The notes beneath the pieces are model-generated. The model saw only the letters and a program-made list of their open reading frames with translations. It ran no database searches and was not told the DNA's origin. Both the position numbers and the translations under genes were made by a program. Below are positions 22,622-36,700 of a DNA stretch of 64,000 bases, in pieces (within the stretch, counting starts at the first letter, position 1; each line of letters starts with the position of its first letter). The stretch lies in contig CM029376.1 in assembly GCA_017165825.1 (NCBI GenBank), positions 21,624,558 to 21,688,557 on the forward strand, given 5' to 3'. This DNA is from Hepsetus odoe. Lineage: Eukaryota; Chordata; Actinopteri; Characiformes; Hepsetidae.

Positions 22622-25454
22622 CCTCTGTGATCTGTAACTTTCTAGAAACCAGAGCAAATATATTCCAACTTTGTTGTGGTATAAATAGATTATGTAAACA
22701 GGACTGTAAGAAAAACACTCTACAAATCCTGGTTCATAAGTGCATGGTTTTCTTGTCGCAGTAAAGGTGAAAGGTTTTAGAAATGTGACCTGGTGGTTAT
22801 TTATTGATTAAAGGTCATGATGAGTCAAAACAGTTCTTGTTTTTTTTTTTTTGTAAGTAAAATGAAAAAGTCGGGTCTATGTTGCTGTTACCTGTGTGTA
22901 CCTACTGTGACCACATGTGGTTTAATATAAGCATGAATATCTGCTTATAGTCTTCAGTCTTCTACAACATAAACCTAGCAAACTTAGCCTTACCTCATGG
23001 TGAGGCCACAGGTTTATGCAATCTGAAGTTGTAGTGTTCTGAATTAGGTATTGTAGGCATTCATTCATTGTTTTTTTGGCATGTCAGTGAGGTTAAACGG
23101 TTTATTTGATTTGTATTTGTACAGTGGGAATTATACAACAGAGTGCTTAACTGTTAATCTGCGTTTTAGCATGTTAACAGGGCAAATCATGAAACAACAA
23201 AACTAACATCATCTTTCACTTTTCTATGTAGTCAGTTTATTTCTAGCATTCTCGCTTGAACCCACTTTGAACCATATGATCGATGTCACTGAAATCCTTA
23301 TCAGAATTAATCTATACTACTTAATTTAATGCCTTGTTTTTATGTTAATTACAGAATGCTATACGTAAAAAGGCTTCACATTAGGCAAACAATGCAGTTT
23401 TGCCCATGTTATGTTACTTTTAGGTTTCTTTAGAGGTGAGGTTTCTGCTTGTGCTTGTTAAATGTCATGTGAACCCACAAAACACGACTGGTTTTGACCC
23501 AGGCTGGTGCCGAAGTGTCCTGTACATGCTCACAGAGCACAGAGGTCAGCATTGTACTGCCAGTACAACTGCCTTAGGTACACAGACCCCTTCTTTGATT
23601 GGCCAAATCCCGATTTAGGGGATTACTGCTTCATTCCCAGTTGCGTCAGAGGGAAACGTGCTTTGGTGACGTTTTTGGAAGAGAATGAGAAAAGAACTGA
23701 ATGAGAAGGGTTAAGCTTCAGTGGGAGGTTACTTTATCATAATCAGAGCTACATAACTATCTCAGAATTGCAGGCCTTATATGTAGAATATTTGAAATTC
23801 CTCTTAGGCTGTCCATTCCTCTTTAAAATGGATGTAAGCCCATCTCGGCCTATGAATAATACCTAGCTTTTGGTGACAAAGACAAAGAAAAACAGGATGC
23901 TCTAATGTCCACAAGTGAGACTTATACAGGTGGACTGTAGAGTCCATCCTGACTGGCTGTAATTAATCTGTAACAGATCAACTTTAGACACTGTCTTTAT
24001 TACATTTATATTACTATGCGTGTTGAATGTTACAGTCTGAAAAAAAGTATGAGCAAGAACTATCTACTAGTGGCAATACATCCTCATTTTTTGTTGATTT
24101 GTTTCCATGCTAACAGTGCATTGATAAACCTATTGGTATTGAACTTGGATGTGTGCCATAGGAGTCGATACTAAAACAGACATATTACAGAATTACAGTA
24201 TTACAGATGGAGGACTCGCAAATGGCCATTTTAAACATGAGCTGATAAACCAGTCTACACAATATAAAAATAAGATTCCTGAAGTATGATAATGATATAA
24301 TTCACATAAAAGTGCACTTTTAAGGAGTGGGACTATATTTTTCTTCCAAAAAATGGACTCTTTACCTGTGTTTAATAGGTGTTTTCCCTTTATATACCCT
24401 ATATATTTTTTCCTATATATAAATGTAATGCCAATGGGACACAAATGGCATCCCAGTTGTAGAATCATCCAGCTACATTTAAGGTGTTTAAAATTCCCAG
24501 TGCTCTTGGACGGATGCTTGTGCCGATTGAGTTAATTTTCTGTGTCTAAAAAGAGGCTGAATGAGTCCACTTCAAGCTGCTTACAGAAGCTAACAATAGC
24601 TACTGTTCAAATTTGGCCAAACTGCAGTGTTACCCAGGGGAAATAACTCAGGAGTAGCCAAGGAGAAAAAAAAACCTGTAAACTTGAACTTCAAGGACTG
24701 AAGTTTCTAAAGAACTAGACAATTAGATAAGAGCATCCATCAAGTTTGGGGTTTGTAATTTGTGGTTTTGGAATATTTTTGCTCCAGGAAAAATCGCAAA
24801 ACTTCAAAAGTGTGCGAAACAATCCAAGTACTCAGCCAAATGGAGCACAATGAAATTTGAATTTAAGGGGCAGCGGTGGCCTAGTGGTTTAGGATAGCCA
24901 AGGTTGCCCAGAGGAATCCTTGAGCAAGGTACTGTCCCTATCATTGCTCCCTGGGACACTAGATCTAGGTGCCCACTGCTGTGCGGTGTGTATGGGTTAA
25001 ATACAGAGGATGCATTTCGTTGTGGTTTGCTGTGTGCTCACAATTACAAATTTGTCAAATGTAACTTATTACATGAAACTGAGTCAAAGTGTTTCTGTGC
25101 AAACTTCTGTGTGTTGAAGGTACTTCCTTCAGTGATACGTATTGTTCTTTTTCTCATTCAGCAATATGGAAAATGTGGTAGATCTATACAAATAAATCCA
25201 ATTACATATTATAATGAAGTGAACACTTCAACTGTGTGTGCAGCAACATTATCTTTAACTTGTTCTCCGTTTTGACCTGGAATCAGTTTTTTAGTAGTAA
25301 GATTTGACATAAGGGACACAGGGAACTGTGCCTGGTTTAACAGAGCAACGTACTTTGAAACTATGACTACAGAGTATTTGTGGAAAGCTATTGGCCAATA
25401 TTCTCTTTCTGTTTTCCTCCAATTATTTTTGTGCTGATTAATGTTAAATCTGTG
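22622..25454. other. Spacer between aen and rlbp1
   Basis: Apart from the SINE at 24867-25070 I see no gene, RNA gene or conserved element; the sequence is AT-rich. Confidence 0.6.
24867..25070 (+). mobile_element. tRNA-derived SINE
   Basis: Head GGGGCAGCGGTGGCCTAGTG, then CCTTGAGCAAGGTACTGTCC, CACTGCTGTGCGGTGTG and a tail with AATTACAAATTTGTCAAATG. Same family as 5659-5903, opposite orientation, with a shortened head-to-body junction. Confidence 0.8.
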
Positions 25455-25479
25455 TAATCCTGTGTGACGGTGTTAATCC
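25455..25479 (+). promoter_or_regulatory. Paired CRX/OTX-type sites at the rlbp1 promoter
   Basis: TAATCC occurs at 25455-25460 and again at 25474-25479, 19 bp apart and in the same orientation. They lie about 100 bp upstream of the donor (25576) of the presumed non-coding exon 1. TAATCC is the core for the photoreceptor/RPE homeodomain factors CRX and OTX2, and the mammalian RLBP1 promoter has such sites. Confidence 0.55.
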
Positions 25480-25575
25480 AGAGGGAGGGGAGCCACTACA
25501 AATGATTGAAGAGGGCAGCTCCTCTCCTCGCCACAGTTTTGGTGACGGACCCCTCAGCTGCATACCACTGTGCCA
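25480..25575 (+). other. rlbp1: Presumed non-coding exon 1 of rlbp1
   Basis: A GC-richer stretch ends GTGCCAG before the donor GTAAGC at 25576. The next acceptor is TTTCCAG at 25992-25998, immediately before the exon with the start codon. The true transcription start is not determined. Confidence 0.5.
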
Positions 25576-26031
25576 GGTAAGCTTGCCCTGAGAGAAGCCT
25601 TTTCTCCTTTCTGTGCCTTCCCCTTAGCCTTTTAGGGTTTAGGTGCTGATAAGAGCTTCTTCCTGGATTTTTATGTCCCTCAGTACTGGGAATTTAATGA
25701 CTTCAGTGAGGAGTTTGTTACCTGGTGTCAGTGATGCATCTGACAGTTTTTTGTTGTAGTGCAGGAGTAAACTTTGTTCCTAAATGAATAGATGGCTCTG
25801 TGAATTAAGTTGAAATGTCTCCTAAAAATATTTATGATTTTATAAAAAAAGCTCCATACAAGTGTTTGAGAACATAAATGGATTCCCCTGTTTGATTGTG
25901 TGATCTGGGTCTTCATCAACAGGATCAATAAGAGCATTCTTTAGGCACTTTCCTGAAGCAAAACCACTCTGCTGGTTATAATAACCCTCTGTTTCCAGTT
26001 TTTCTCAAGACTGCACTGATCATCTGAAGCA

Positions 26032-28663
26032 ATGGCTGTTGTGGTGAGTACAAAAGAACTTGCTTTCATACAGTTTATATGCCTGTTCCAAATCCTAACT
26101 GTACAAGTCCTCACTCTAACGGTGGGGCTCAGTTTATTCCTATTACTATTAAAATAGTAACGTTGATATCATTTCAGTGTCAGGTTTACATTAAACTCCT
26201 TTGTTGATTTCTCCAAACCTCCACTCATGTGGGTTGCATATTCAGCAAAGAATGTCAAGAACAAGGAAGCTTTCTGTGCAGGGTTGCAGCTGCTTGTGTT
26301 AGCTGTTAATCTCTCATCCTAGACAAAGGTTTTCTTTTTTTTTAACCAGGCTTTGCTCATTTCATGTGAATCAGCTTAGCATTTCATCACACTATGGTCC
26401 ATTGAGTGGGTCTGCCTCTGGAGGGCCAACGGTTCGCATGAGTCTTGACCAACAGCTGATTCAGGGTCATTCTAATGCCACTGCCATCTTTCTGCAGAGT
26501 GGAACGTACCGCATGGTGTCAGAAGAGGAGCAAGCTCTCAGGGCCAAGCTGGAACATCTCACAATCAAAGATCATGGGCCAGTGTTTGGAGCATGCTCTA
26601 AGCTGCCCGACCACACCAAACAGAAGGTGTGTAAACAAACCAGGATTGTGGATAACACACATGTGTTTTGAATAGATGTGTAATTAGGATATTAAATAGA
26701 TCATAAAAAGTGAATGATGTATAATATTTTTTACTCCTGATGTGTCTCATTAAAGTATATGGGCCTATATTGGTTAATTTGTTCTGGTTGTGTAATTAAG
26801 TTCTTAAAAAAACAATTGTAAAACCAAAGGGCTCTCCATTAAAATGGATAATAAATATAAATATATAAATATATATTTTTGCTCACAATTGCTGAATCTC
26901 AGTAAAACTGGCACTCCACTGTTGGCTAATGGTTAATGTTGGCTTAAGTGCTTGGCTGTAAAAATTGCATCAGAAGTGATATAAGATTTTGCCTCTGTGA
27001 TACAAGCCTCAGCACTGCAACAGATGTTTTGATTTATCATACAGGTGACAGCTCTTCTTTTATAAAACAAAACTCCATAGAAACATGTTTCATCTCATAC
27101 CCTATGATGAGGTTTTCAGTGTGATGTTTATTGATTCTTGTAGGCAAAAGATGAGCTAAATGAGACAGATGAGAAAAAAGCATCAGCAGTGAAGGAGTTG
27201 AGGAGTATTATGAAGGAAAAAGCAGGGAGTGGTGATGAGTTGGCCAGGACAGTGGAAGACACTTTTGGCCAGAAACCTGACTCTGTGCTTGTAAGATTCA
27301 TTCGGGCTAGAAAGTATGACTTATACAGGGCCTTTGACCTCATGAAGGGTGAGTGCATAACAGCTTTTGTTTTCATCACAAAAACATGCTGAAGAGCCAT
27401 AATTACATTCATAATTTTCTATCCTCATTCTCATACCCAATCTAATTTAATGGTGACTCTGTAGCCAGTAGCCCAGTGAACTGTTAAATGAATCATTGCT
27501 CTGCTTTAGGCTACGTCCGCTTCAGACGAGATTACCCTGAGCTGTTTGAGAACCTGACCCCAGAGGCTGTGCGCAGTACCATCGAAGCTGGCTACCCAGG
27601 AATCCTTTCCAGTAGAGATAAATACGGCCGTGTGGTGCTTCTCTTCAACATCGAAAACTGGGACTATGAAGAGATTACTTTCGATGAGGTCAGAAAAAGC
27701 TGAAAGAATGAAAGTATGTCTTTTTTTACACTGTTGTGTCTAACAACAAGTGAAATGAATCTGTGAATGGAACTCTGAAATGGGAAAATGGCTTCATTGT
27801 ATAATTTTAAAACATTTTACAGTGCAGTTTGACAAGTGACAGAATTTCAGTGTCTTCTGTAGATCCTCAGAGCCTACTGCGTGATCCTGGAGAAGCTGCT
27901 GGAGAATGAGGAGACTCAGATCAATGGCTTTTGCATCATTGAGAACTTTAAGGGCTTCACCATGCAGCAGGCATCTGGCATCAAGCCCACAGAGCTGAAG
28001 AAAATGGTAGACATGCTGCAGGTAGGAATGAAACAAATGTGCTGTGTGGACCACACTTCCCCAATTTCAGGTTTAAACAAGTTTAATGTCGTAAAAGTGC
28101 ATCAATTTTACTCTTTTAAAAATATTAATCTGATTGGTTATCAGTAAATAATTATTTAAAATTTATCTGCCAACTACATATGCAAAGGTTTTGTAGTTAC
28201 ACAAGTGATAATTGAAGTAATTGGCCCATCTGGTAGCACTAAGTTCATCCATCATTAGTTATGTAAGAATCATCATGAACTTTCCAGCTTTTCATCATCA
28301 CTGTCCTAATTTCAAATATTTTTTCCTGGGGCAGGACTCTTTCCCTGCTCGTTTCAAAGCTGTGCACTTCATCCACCAACCCTGGTATTTCACCACCACC
28401 TACAATGTGGTGAAGCCCTTGATGAAGGGCAAACTCCTAGAAAGGGTAAGCAAGTAGCATCATCCTTATTGAGTAGAATATGCAATAGGCTGTGATGCTG
28501 GGGCTAACTTTAGTCTCTTTTTATATGTCTGAAGGTGTTTGTCCATGGAGACGACCTGGAAAGCTACTTTAATGAGTTTGATCCTGAAATCTTGCCATCA
28601 GAATTCAATGGGAAGGGATCTTCATATGACGGCAAGGCAATAGCAGCAAAACTTTTTGACTGA
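26032..28663 (+). CDS. rlbp1: Cellular retinaldehyde-binding protein (CRALBP)
   Basis: Seven coding exons: 26032-26043, 26498-26626, 27144-27348, 27510-27688, 27863-28021, 28335-28445 and 28535-28663, totalling 307 aa. The first coding exon holds only MAVV; it joins SGTYRMVSEEEQALRAKLE, as in fish CRALBP. The N-terminal CRAL-TRIO helical part includes LVRFIRARKYDLYRAF. The lipid-binding domain includes YPGILSSRDKYGRVVLLFNI, ILEKLLENEETQINGFCII and FKGFTMQQASG, then PARFKAVHFIHQPWYFTT and LLERVFVHGDDL. It carries 11-cis-retinal or retinol in retinal pigment epithelium and Muller glia for the visual cycle. Teleosts keep two copies (rlbp1a/rlbp1b); I cannot tell which this is from sequence alone. 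Confidence 0.97.
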
Positions 28664-29062
28664 GAAATAAAGCAACCTTGAAATATTTCGTAACTCTGTA
28701 ACTCTGGTCAGAAATTCTACAAGTTAAATACTGGACCATTTTTGGCCATTATTTGAGTCAAGTAAGCCCAATAAATGTGTGTAAAAAGCTATCTATATTG
28801 TCACAGATGTCTGAAAAAAATCCATTTTATGATCAGGTGGTAATTAAACATTGTCATGCTTTATGTGCACTGTTAAGTTTTCTAGGAGCTTTTCTCCTGG
28901 GGCCTGTGAAACCTAGAGCACCAGTCACAGCACAAAGTACCTCTGATGGAAGAAAGAAATGATGTGTGACTTATCCAAAGTGTTCTCTTCTAGACTTTTC
29001 TCTCAGCTGGAAGCAGCAAAATATGACAATATTCTGAAATGTTATCCCTAAATGTTGTGAAC

Positions 29063-29068
29063 AATAAA
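29063..29068 (+). terminator. Polyadenylation signal AATAAA for rlbp1
   Basis: AATAAA 400 bp after the rlbp1 stop. An earlier AATAAA at 28666-28671 lies almost on the stop codon and is less likely to be the only one used. Confidence 0.5.
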
Positions 29069-30741
29069 ATGTATATAAATATGCCTGTTCGCCTTCATCC
29101 ATGTTTTAAAGGGGAGCTTTTTCGTAAAACTTGCAGACCCTTTAAACTTCAGTTCACTGTGATTAAATATGAATGTGTCATGAACTATTGTATGAATTCA
29201 GTGCTTCAATGATGTCACTGACTTAAAATAATCTGATTACATAAAACATCTTATGTTCATGGCATACTGCCAAAGAAACTAGCCTGAGGAGGTAATGAGT
29301 GCACTTATATAACAGCCACACCGAAGGAATGTATCAATTAAAAATCTCAACAGAATTTTAAAAAAATCGGTTTATTTTTTCACAAACAGTGATCTCTCTT
29401 TTTTCTCACTTTTCTCACTGTCCTGCATTTGGAGAAAATGAAAGGAACTTTTGTGGGGCTTAATTCATTGGGTGAGCAGTTTGAACTCCAAACAGCAAGG
29501 CTGTCACTATATTCTGAAGATTTGGAAGAGTCCGTTACAACCTTTACTAAATGATGGAAATGACTGTTTTGTGTCAAATTGTTCAAATCCAGTTCTTAGT
29601 TCTCTTGGCTTTCCCACCAAATGGACCACTGTTTTGTGCAATACTGACTCAGCTAAGCTTAAATTTATTATGCTTTAATGCGCCAAGTAGGATAGTAAAG
29701 ACTGCTTGATGGGATCTGAACAGATGAAACTGACACCAACACAATATTGGAGAGACAAAAACACATCAGTATAACTCACCAACGATCAGCAACATTTGTG
29801 ACAAATAAACAGCAAAACAACTCATTACATAATTGCTTCATACACTCAGATAAACAAGATTTTACACTGAATTTAAGCTGCCTGGTCAAGAGTGCAACAT
29901 AAAATCCTTTGAATCAAAGTAATATTCCGTCCCCACCAGGGGACGACAGCGTGACACAGAAGCCAGCTACACTTCTTTTTTTTGGCCTTTCATTCTGCTG
30001 AATTGTCTTTACTAGAATCTGCTCTCAGCAGTACAGACCACTAAATTAAGATTTTAACATGTGTTTTTATAAGTTGATACCTACTGACTTTCACTCTTGT
30101 ATATATTTGGGTCAGAATTTCCATTTTAAATATCATATCATACTTTCACATGATGTCCCATTTCTGTCACAGTTAATATTTCCATGAACAGCAAACACAC
30201 ACCAGCAGGACTATCTGTGACAGCAAAGACAATAAAGACTGAAGGCAAGATGCAAAAAAAACTCTCTTTGGAAACGACTGTACTGAAAAAGCAGTTAGTT
30301 TTTCCCTCAGTACAACATGAACTGTCTGTATTTTAAATTCCACTTTCAGACATCACATTAGAATACTACTGCTATGTTCCCCACATGTTCAACTGGCCAT
30401 TATTAAAGAAACAAAGACATATATACAAATGTTGCTTTATATAAAACATTTAGAAACTGATTTTACAGAGACTTATCCAGTCCTTTTCAGCCTGTAAGAC
30501 CTCTTTTGCCAAAGTGCATTATTATTCACTTGACAGTGTATTAGACCTGCATTATTAAACTCCCTTAAGAAATGGACTGTGTATTTTTATTGACTTCATG
30601 GTGAGTGTTTTGATGTCCTGAAATTTGGCTTTGGCTATAGTGAATGTGGAGTTCTTCAGATGTGATCAGTATACACTCAGCTAAAACATCAGGCACTGAA
30701 TGCTATTGAGTTACTCCTTTAGTGAGTGGTATGGAGAAGTG
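29069..30741. other. Probable abhd2 3' UTR, tail to tail with rlbp1
   Basis: No coding exon is visible. Reverse-strand AATAAA signals at 30586-30591 and 29371-29376 are candidate 3' ends for abhd2. If the distal one is used, the 3' UTR is about 1.4 kb and ends about 300 bp from the rlbp1 poly(A) signal. Confidence 0.5.
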
Positions 30742-33700
30742 TTAAGCTTTGCCTGTGAGATCTCTGCAGTCTGTTACTTGATGGCATTGTGGCTGCTGTT
30801 TCTGCCATTGGCAGATAGCATTAGAATAACTGATGATGACTTTATCCATCCAAGTAAGAGGCTGTGGGAAGAGCACAGCGCCTTCAAAGAAGCCCAGGTG
30901 TCCTCCATGCAGCGTCAGCACGAAAACGACATTCTCCTTCTTTTCTGTGGAGAAGCAAGGAGAATCACAGTTAGAGGGTGTAGGATAGTCGACCTTCTAG
31001 AAACATGCTTTTTTTGTTTCTTCTAACTTTTTTTTTTTTTACTTTTTTTTGTTGAGCATGCACAACCACACCTGCAGGTACAGAGTTTAAATTGAATTTA
31101 ATATACTTATGTAACAATGCAATTAATCATGTAATTCTTTGGAAATAGCCTATATGATACTGTTTTTTGTTTTCATTCTCATGGAAACAAGGAGGCAAAC
31201 ACTGACTCTTGCAAATCTAAAACATCAAACATACTTATCTCCAGCTCAGGCTGTTCAGTTACTCCATGTCATGTTACCCCTTTGCTACTGTTTCCTTTCC
31301 GACACCCTAAACTGCAAAGTCCTTCCTGCCTTTCACCCTAGCACCCTACAGCGATCAAACCAAGAGACATATCACAGCTCTGGTCAGTCAACCCTAAAGC
31401 TTGGAGTCAAATGAATGAAGGTGGCCATGTGATTATGGTGAGGTTACAGTCTCAGAAAACTGCTATCTGTTGTCAGGCAGGATGGGGATTGCCCTTTCTA
31501 TCACAGCTGTCCTCAATATGGAAAGGAGGTTAGTGTAGAAGCGATGCCACCTGACATGTGATTACAGGGCCATATGGAGCCCCAGCCAAACACTGTGCTG
31601 AGTGAGAAACAAGAGCTATTCTGTGACAGCTGGTCCCGAGCTGAAAAACAGCAGCCCTGACGTTTCCTGTCATTCTTCACTACTGAACAGGCAGAAAAAA
31701 CAAACAATACTGGGCTAAATCTAAAAAGACCAGATGGCCACAAAGTCAGCAGGTATTAATTCAGTCAAATGTTTACTCAAATAAAGCAAACGTTCAGTGA
31801 AAATTCAAATTTCCACCTTACCCAACATTTCCTGACATGCTTTGTTTGCATGTTGTTTACACTGCTATGGTAAGGTACAATCCCGCACAATAGCACTGTG
31901 CATATCTAAATCACCACACGTGATCCACCGTTTTAAAGCAATAAGATGTGCTTATGCAGTAGTATTTACAGTTATATGACTTTTAGATATGTCACGTACT
32001 TTTGTCTGTTGTTAAACCAAGTCTATTTAAGAAATCTCATTAAAGTCTGGGATAATGCAGTAATAACTGGTTGGGTATAAACATCAAATAGAAATTATTT
32101 AATTTAAAATCAATTGTATCCTGAAATTGCATTATAAACTCCCAACTTAATAAAGAAATGAACTCAATGTTTAAAGTTTAAAGTGTAAGCTCAGTTTAGG
32201 GCTTGGGCACAAATATAAATCAAATTAATTAGACTCAAAATGAATTCTGCTTTGCTCTAGAATGACAGAACTGACAACGACACAGAATCTCCAGTAGCCA
32301 ACAAATTTCCAATTTGCAAAGCAAAAATTGTTTTGGCTGTTTCATGGAGCACTTCCTTGTGTTTTATGGCCAAAGAAAAAGGGAGAGCGCGTTCCTCTGG
32401 GACGCACAGCAGGAGTATTATCGAGTGTCTCTCTACTGTTTTATCAGCAGAGACTGATAAGCTTGAAGAGCCTGAAGAAGCCTGGAGCAGCTACAGAGGA
32501 GGGAAGTGAGTGCATTGCTCTGATAAATATTCACACAGGGCCAAATGGATCACATGGCCTTGAAAAATTCAGCACCAGGGTCTTGAGCACAGAGCTGAGT
32601 GTGTCTAATGGAGCGAGGAAATAGACCGTTACACAGCTTACTGATGAGCTAACCTGCTGTGCATTAAGGATATTAATACTGACAACTTTGATTAAAATAA
32701 ATATTCTGTTCTTTCAGGAATTAATCATCCTCAATTTCAGAGAGAGGCAGAGTAGAAGCTTACCACAAAGAGCTTTGCAGTGGCTTTATCTGCAGCCTCA
32801 GAACCAAGAACTCTGATTGCTTTTTTTGCATTCATGGATTTCTCTGCATAGCTTCATCCGATCTGCTTGAATTTTTTCAGAAATCACTCAAGACACATTC
32901 TTTGAGTTAGTAGTTTATGTACACCTAACCTGTGCCTCATTAGTGCCTCATTAAACTCATGAAGCATTTTATGAGAAACACCAACCTAAATTTGCCCTCT
33001 TTAGAAATTCTATTTCTAGCTGGAGCCCATCTGTTGCTACACAATTTGTTAGCCACCTTTCCAATCCATTAAAGGAAAGAGAACGCCTGAAAGATGAACA
33101 CCTCATGACATTATTAAACCAGTTCTGTGAATTTACAGCTGGTGAGTTCCAATAAAACAAATGTCAACAGAAAACTTTGGAAGAAGAAGAAAAAGAAGAA
33201 GATTTGACTTGAGAGTGTAAATTCTCACTGGGAAGTACCTGCTAATGTCTGAGGAATGGTCAATAGGGACTCATGGACTAGAGGGTCATCTGATGAGTTC
33301 ACCAGGAGAAGAGGAACATTTACCTGAAAGACACAGACAGGATGATTAACAACACAACTGTTATCATCATTACTTATTAGCAAGCAAATTGCTTGCAGTA
33401 TAACTTATAATCTCCTTTTATCACAGTTTCAGTCTTACTTACATTGTGAATGTAATGTACACAGCTTTCCTTTTCATAATATTCTTTCAAAGAATCATGA
33501 CCATGAAACTTTCTGAGGAAAAACAAATGGACAGAGAGTTGCATACAACACCTATAGGCTACACTCTGGGCCTCCAAAGGCCAGCAACGCTGTTTTGCAT
33601 GTGATAAATGAATGGATCGTTGGAATTACTCCAATCATGTCAGCAAAACAGTTTTTCTTTTTTTTCGGGAATGCTTTAATAGATCAGACCCTTACTGTAA

Positions 33701-36700
33701 AGAGGTTCCTGCAGAAGACTAACTTCAAATATTCTGTACAGCTACAATCGACACAAACAAACAATAATAACACTTCACTTATTGAGACAAAAAGACACCA
33801 AACAGTTATGTATTTAATATGTATTTGCAGTAACTGAGAGCATTTAAATGACACATTATGTAATACCTCATAATGTTGTCATCTATCTGCATCAGAGATG
33901 TGGCTGTGTACAAGCGACTTAGATCCATTATCTCCATTTTGCTGGACCGTGTGCCGAACAGGCTTCCTCTGCAGAAAGAGCATGCATTATTCTTACACGT
34001 GTTCACAAATCACATGCAGTGACCATGACAGGTACAGTTACCAGCTATTATACTACCACATTAGTGTTTACCTATGGGACAGGATGATCTTTTTCATGTT
34101 GTCTGCCATGAGGAAGTTATAGAGTCTCCTGCACCGGTCCCATTGTAGAAATGTCTCCTGAGCCCTTAAATGAAAAAGTTTACTCTCAGCTATCTTAAAT
34201 TCTTTAAAGTTGCAGAAATGCCAACAGTTCAACCATTCCTCACACCTAAACTTCCAAAAATAACTCTAAAGAGTCTAATGCTAGTTTATTTGATTTATTT
34301 ATGTATTTCCTGATTACTAATTGATATAGATATTTAGAAATTACCATTAATCTGTAATAATATAATAGTACTAATATGAAATATGAGTAATATTATGAGT
34401 TAAAAATAATCATATGAGCTAAATCGTGTTTCGCAAATAGGTCCTTATGGTGTATGGTTCAATGTACCCCAAATTTAGTCTTGATTTCCACATTTTCCTT
34501 CCTTAGTACTGTTACACACTAAAGCGGCTAGCAAATAATAAAAATCAATAGTCTTTTCCATTAGACCATTCTCAAAACTACAAGGACAGGTAGTGGCAAA
34601 GACTGTTATAAATATGGAGGAACTTAATCCTCTATAAGCCTCTATCCAACTATGATATTATCTGAAATAGCTGCCCACAGTGAAATTAGTTGCCGTTTAC
34701 AGCTCACAGTATGTCATATTGTGCCCTAAACAGCTGTTATAAGTTTGCTCTACCTTATTGAGCTATATATGACTTGAACTGTAAGTCATAACAGATGTTA
34801 AAAATGTTTTTTTACACATAAAACTTCTGTTTTCTTTTCATAACTATGATCCACTGTGAAGTTTACACTGACCTCAGAGCACTGTAGCCTTGACAGACAC
34901 TGACGCAGCACAACACTCTGTCCTGGTTGGCCTGGTTCTCCCCCAAGAACTTACAAACAATGTTCCCACCTAAGCTGAAGCCCACGACTATGAGCTGAGT
35001 CTGTGGGAATGTCCGTTTGATGTAGCTCACCATGGCTGAAAACTCCCAGGTACACCCTAGAGCCCAGAACACAGCACTGGAAATAAAACCTCAAGAGAAT
35101 CCTACACTGTGAATGTACAGCCGTTAAAGCAATTTGGTTTGGATTTCTTCTCAACATGTTAAACAAGGTCATACACACAAAGAAGGCTAGCCAGGTTACT
35201 AGAGTGTTACATCATTCGTGCCCAAACGTTTTGGACAAGTGCTACTGTTTCTTGAGCAGTCAGGTAATGCAATGATGTAAAACTTGCCAAACATTTCTAT
35301 CTCATGGGCAAGCATTTCACCACACAAACACTGGCCTCACCATAGGTGAACATCCGTGGGGACGTGAGTTCAATGTTTGGAAGAGCCCCTAGGTGGTTAA
35401 GAACAGCACATCTGTAGCCCTGCTTCTGGGAATAATCCACAAAGGTGCGAATGTAGTGCTTCTCACTGTGGTTACCGATCCCAGGGCATATTACCATGGT
35501 GATATCATCTGGGAACAGACAACACACAGACAGATAGGATATACAGATTCTCATTTCTGCCTCATTTTCCTTTCAGGCAAACAGGAGTGAGACAGTCAGG
35601 TAGTCAGACCTTAGTAATGAGGCTCATGTGCGTTGGGAACCAGTATTAAACTAAAATTTGGATTAACTGGGAGTTTCTAAGAACAGGGCCAAGAGCTGTG
35701 GGCAACACTTAAATCTGACAGATTTTTGATTTAACGAAATATAATCTAGTTTAAAATTTATTAGACCTTAATGTATTCCCCAAATCAATCTGAACATTTA
35801 TGTAACCCTCCACATTAATTTGTCACACTTTTACCAACACATTAGCTTTAGATTTAGAGTTTTGACAAACATGTACATTAATAACTAAAGTTGGGTAATT
35901 TATTAGTAACCTTAGGGTATTAAGAATGAATTAAAAATATTTTCAAAAAAATACAACATTTAACATGAATCCCAAAAATGTGAACAGTCTATAAACTAGA
36001 GACAGTGTCCAGCTGCCCTTCCAAAGAGACTAATGTCTTCTACTCAAGGCCAAGGAGCCTAGTGAAAGACCTGAATATACCATTACTGTCACTATTGTTA
36101 ACCAAGCCTGGATTAATGAACAAATAATATACTCACCGCCAGTCAGATGGTCACCAAGAGGTTCGAAGAGGTCAAATGTGGCCGTAGCTCCATCTTGCAT
36201 CGGAAGATACATACGTACGCCACATGGGTGAGGAGAGCTCACTCTGCCCATCTTTCCATAAAGTGCAGTTTGAAAATGTCCACTCTTACCCCACAGTAAA
36301 GGAGGAATATACCTGAAAACACACTTTCACATGAGCATGTAGATGCAGCAGGAATCGGTTTGAATGTAATCGTAGCCATGTGCTTAGAGAGCTTGGCTGA
36401 GCTGATTGAAGGTTGTGGATTTGATTCCAACTGATAGCATATCCTTGACCTAACCACTTAACACCAAGTTGCTCTGGTTGCTTCAGCGTATCAAGTAAAT
36501 GACCTTACCAATGAACCTCAATATAAATTCACCTAAAAGTGGAAGCAATGAAGTCTTTCACTTCTTTGTAATATGAACAAGACAGCCTGGCAGTATGTGT
36601 GCGTGTGTGGACTTACTCTTTGGTTAGGATGCAGCAGGACTTGATCAGGTAATGGTTGAGGGGAGTTTCCTGGCAGATGATTTCAGGGGCGGCTGTGGGA

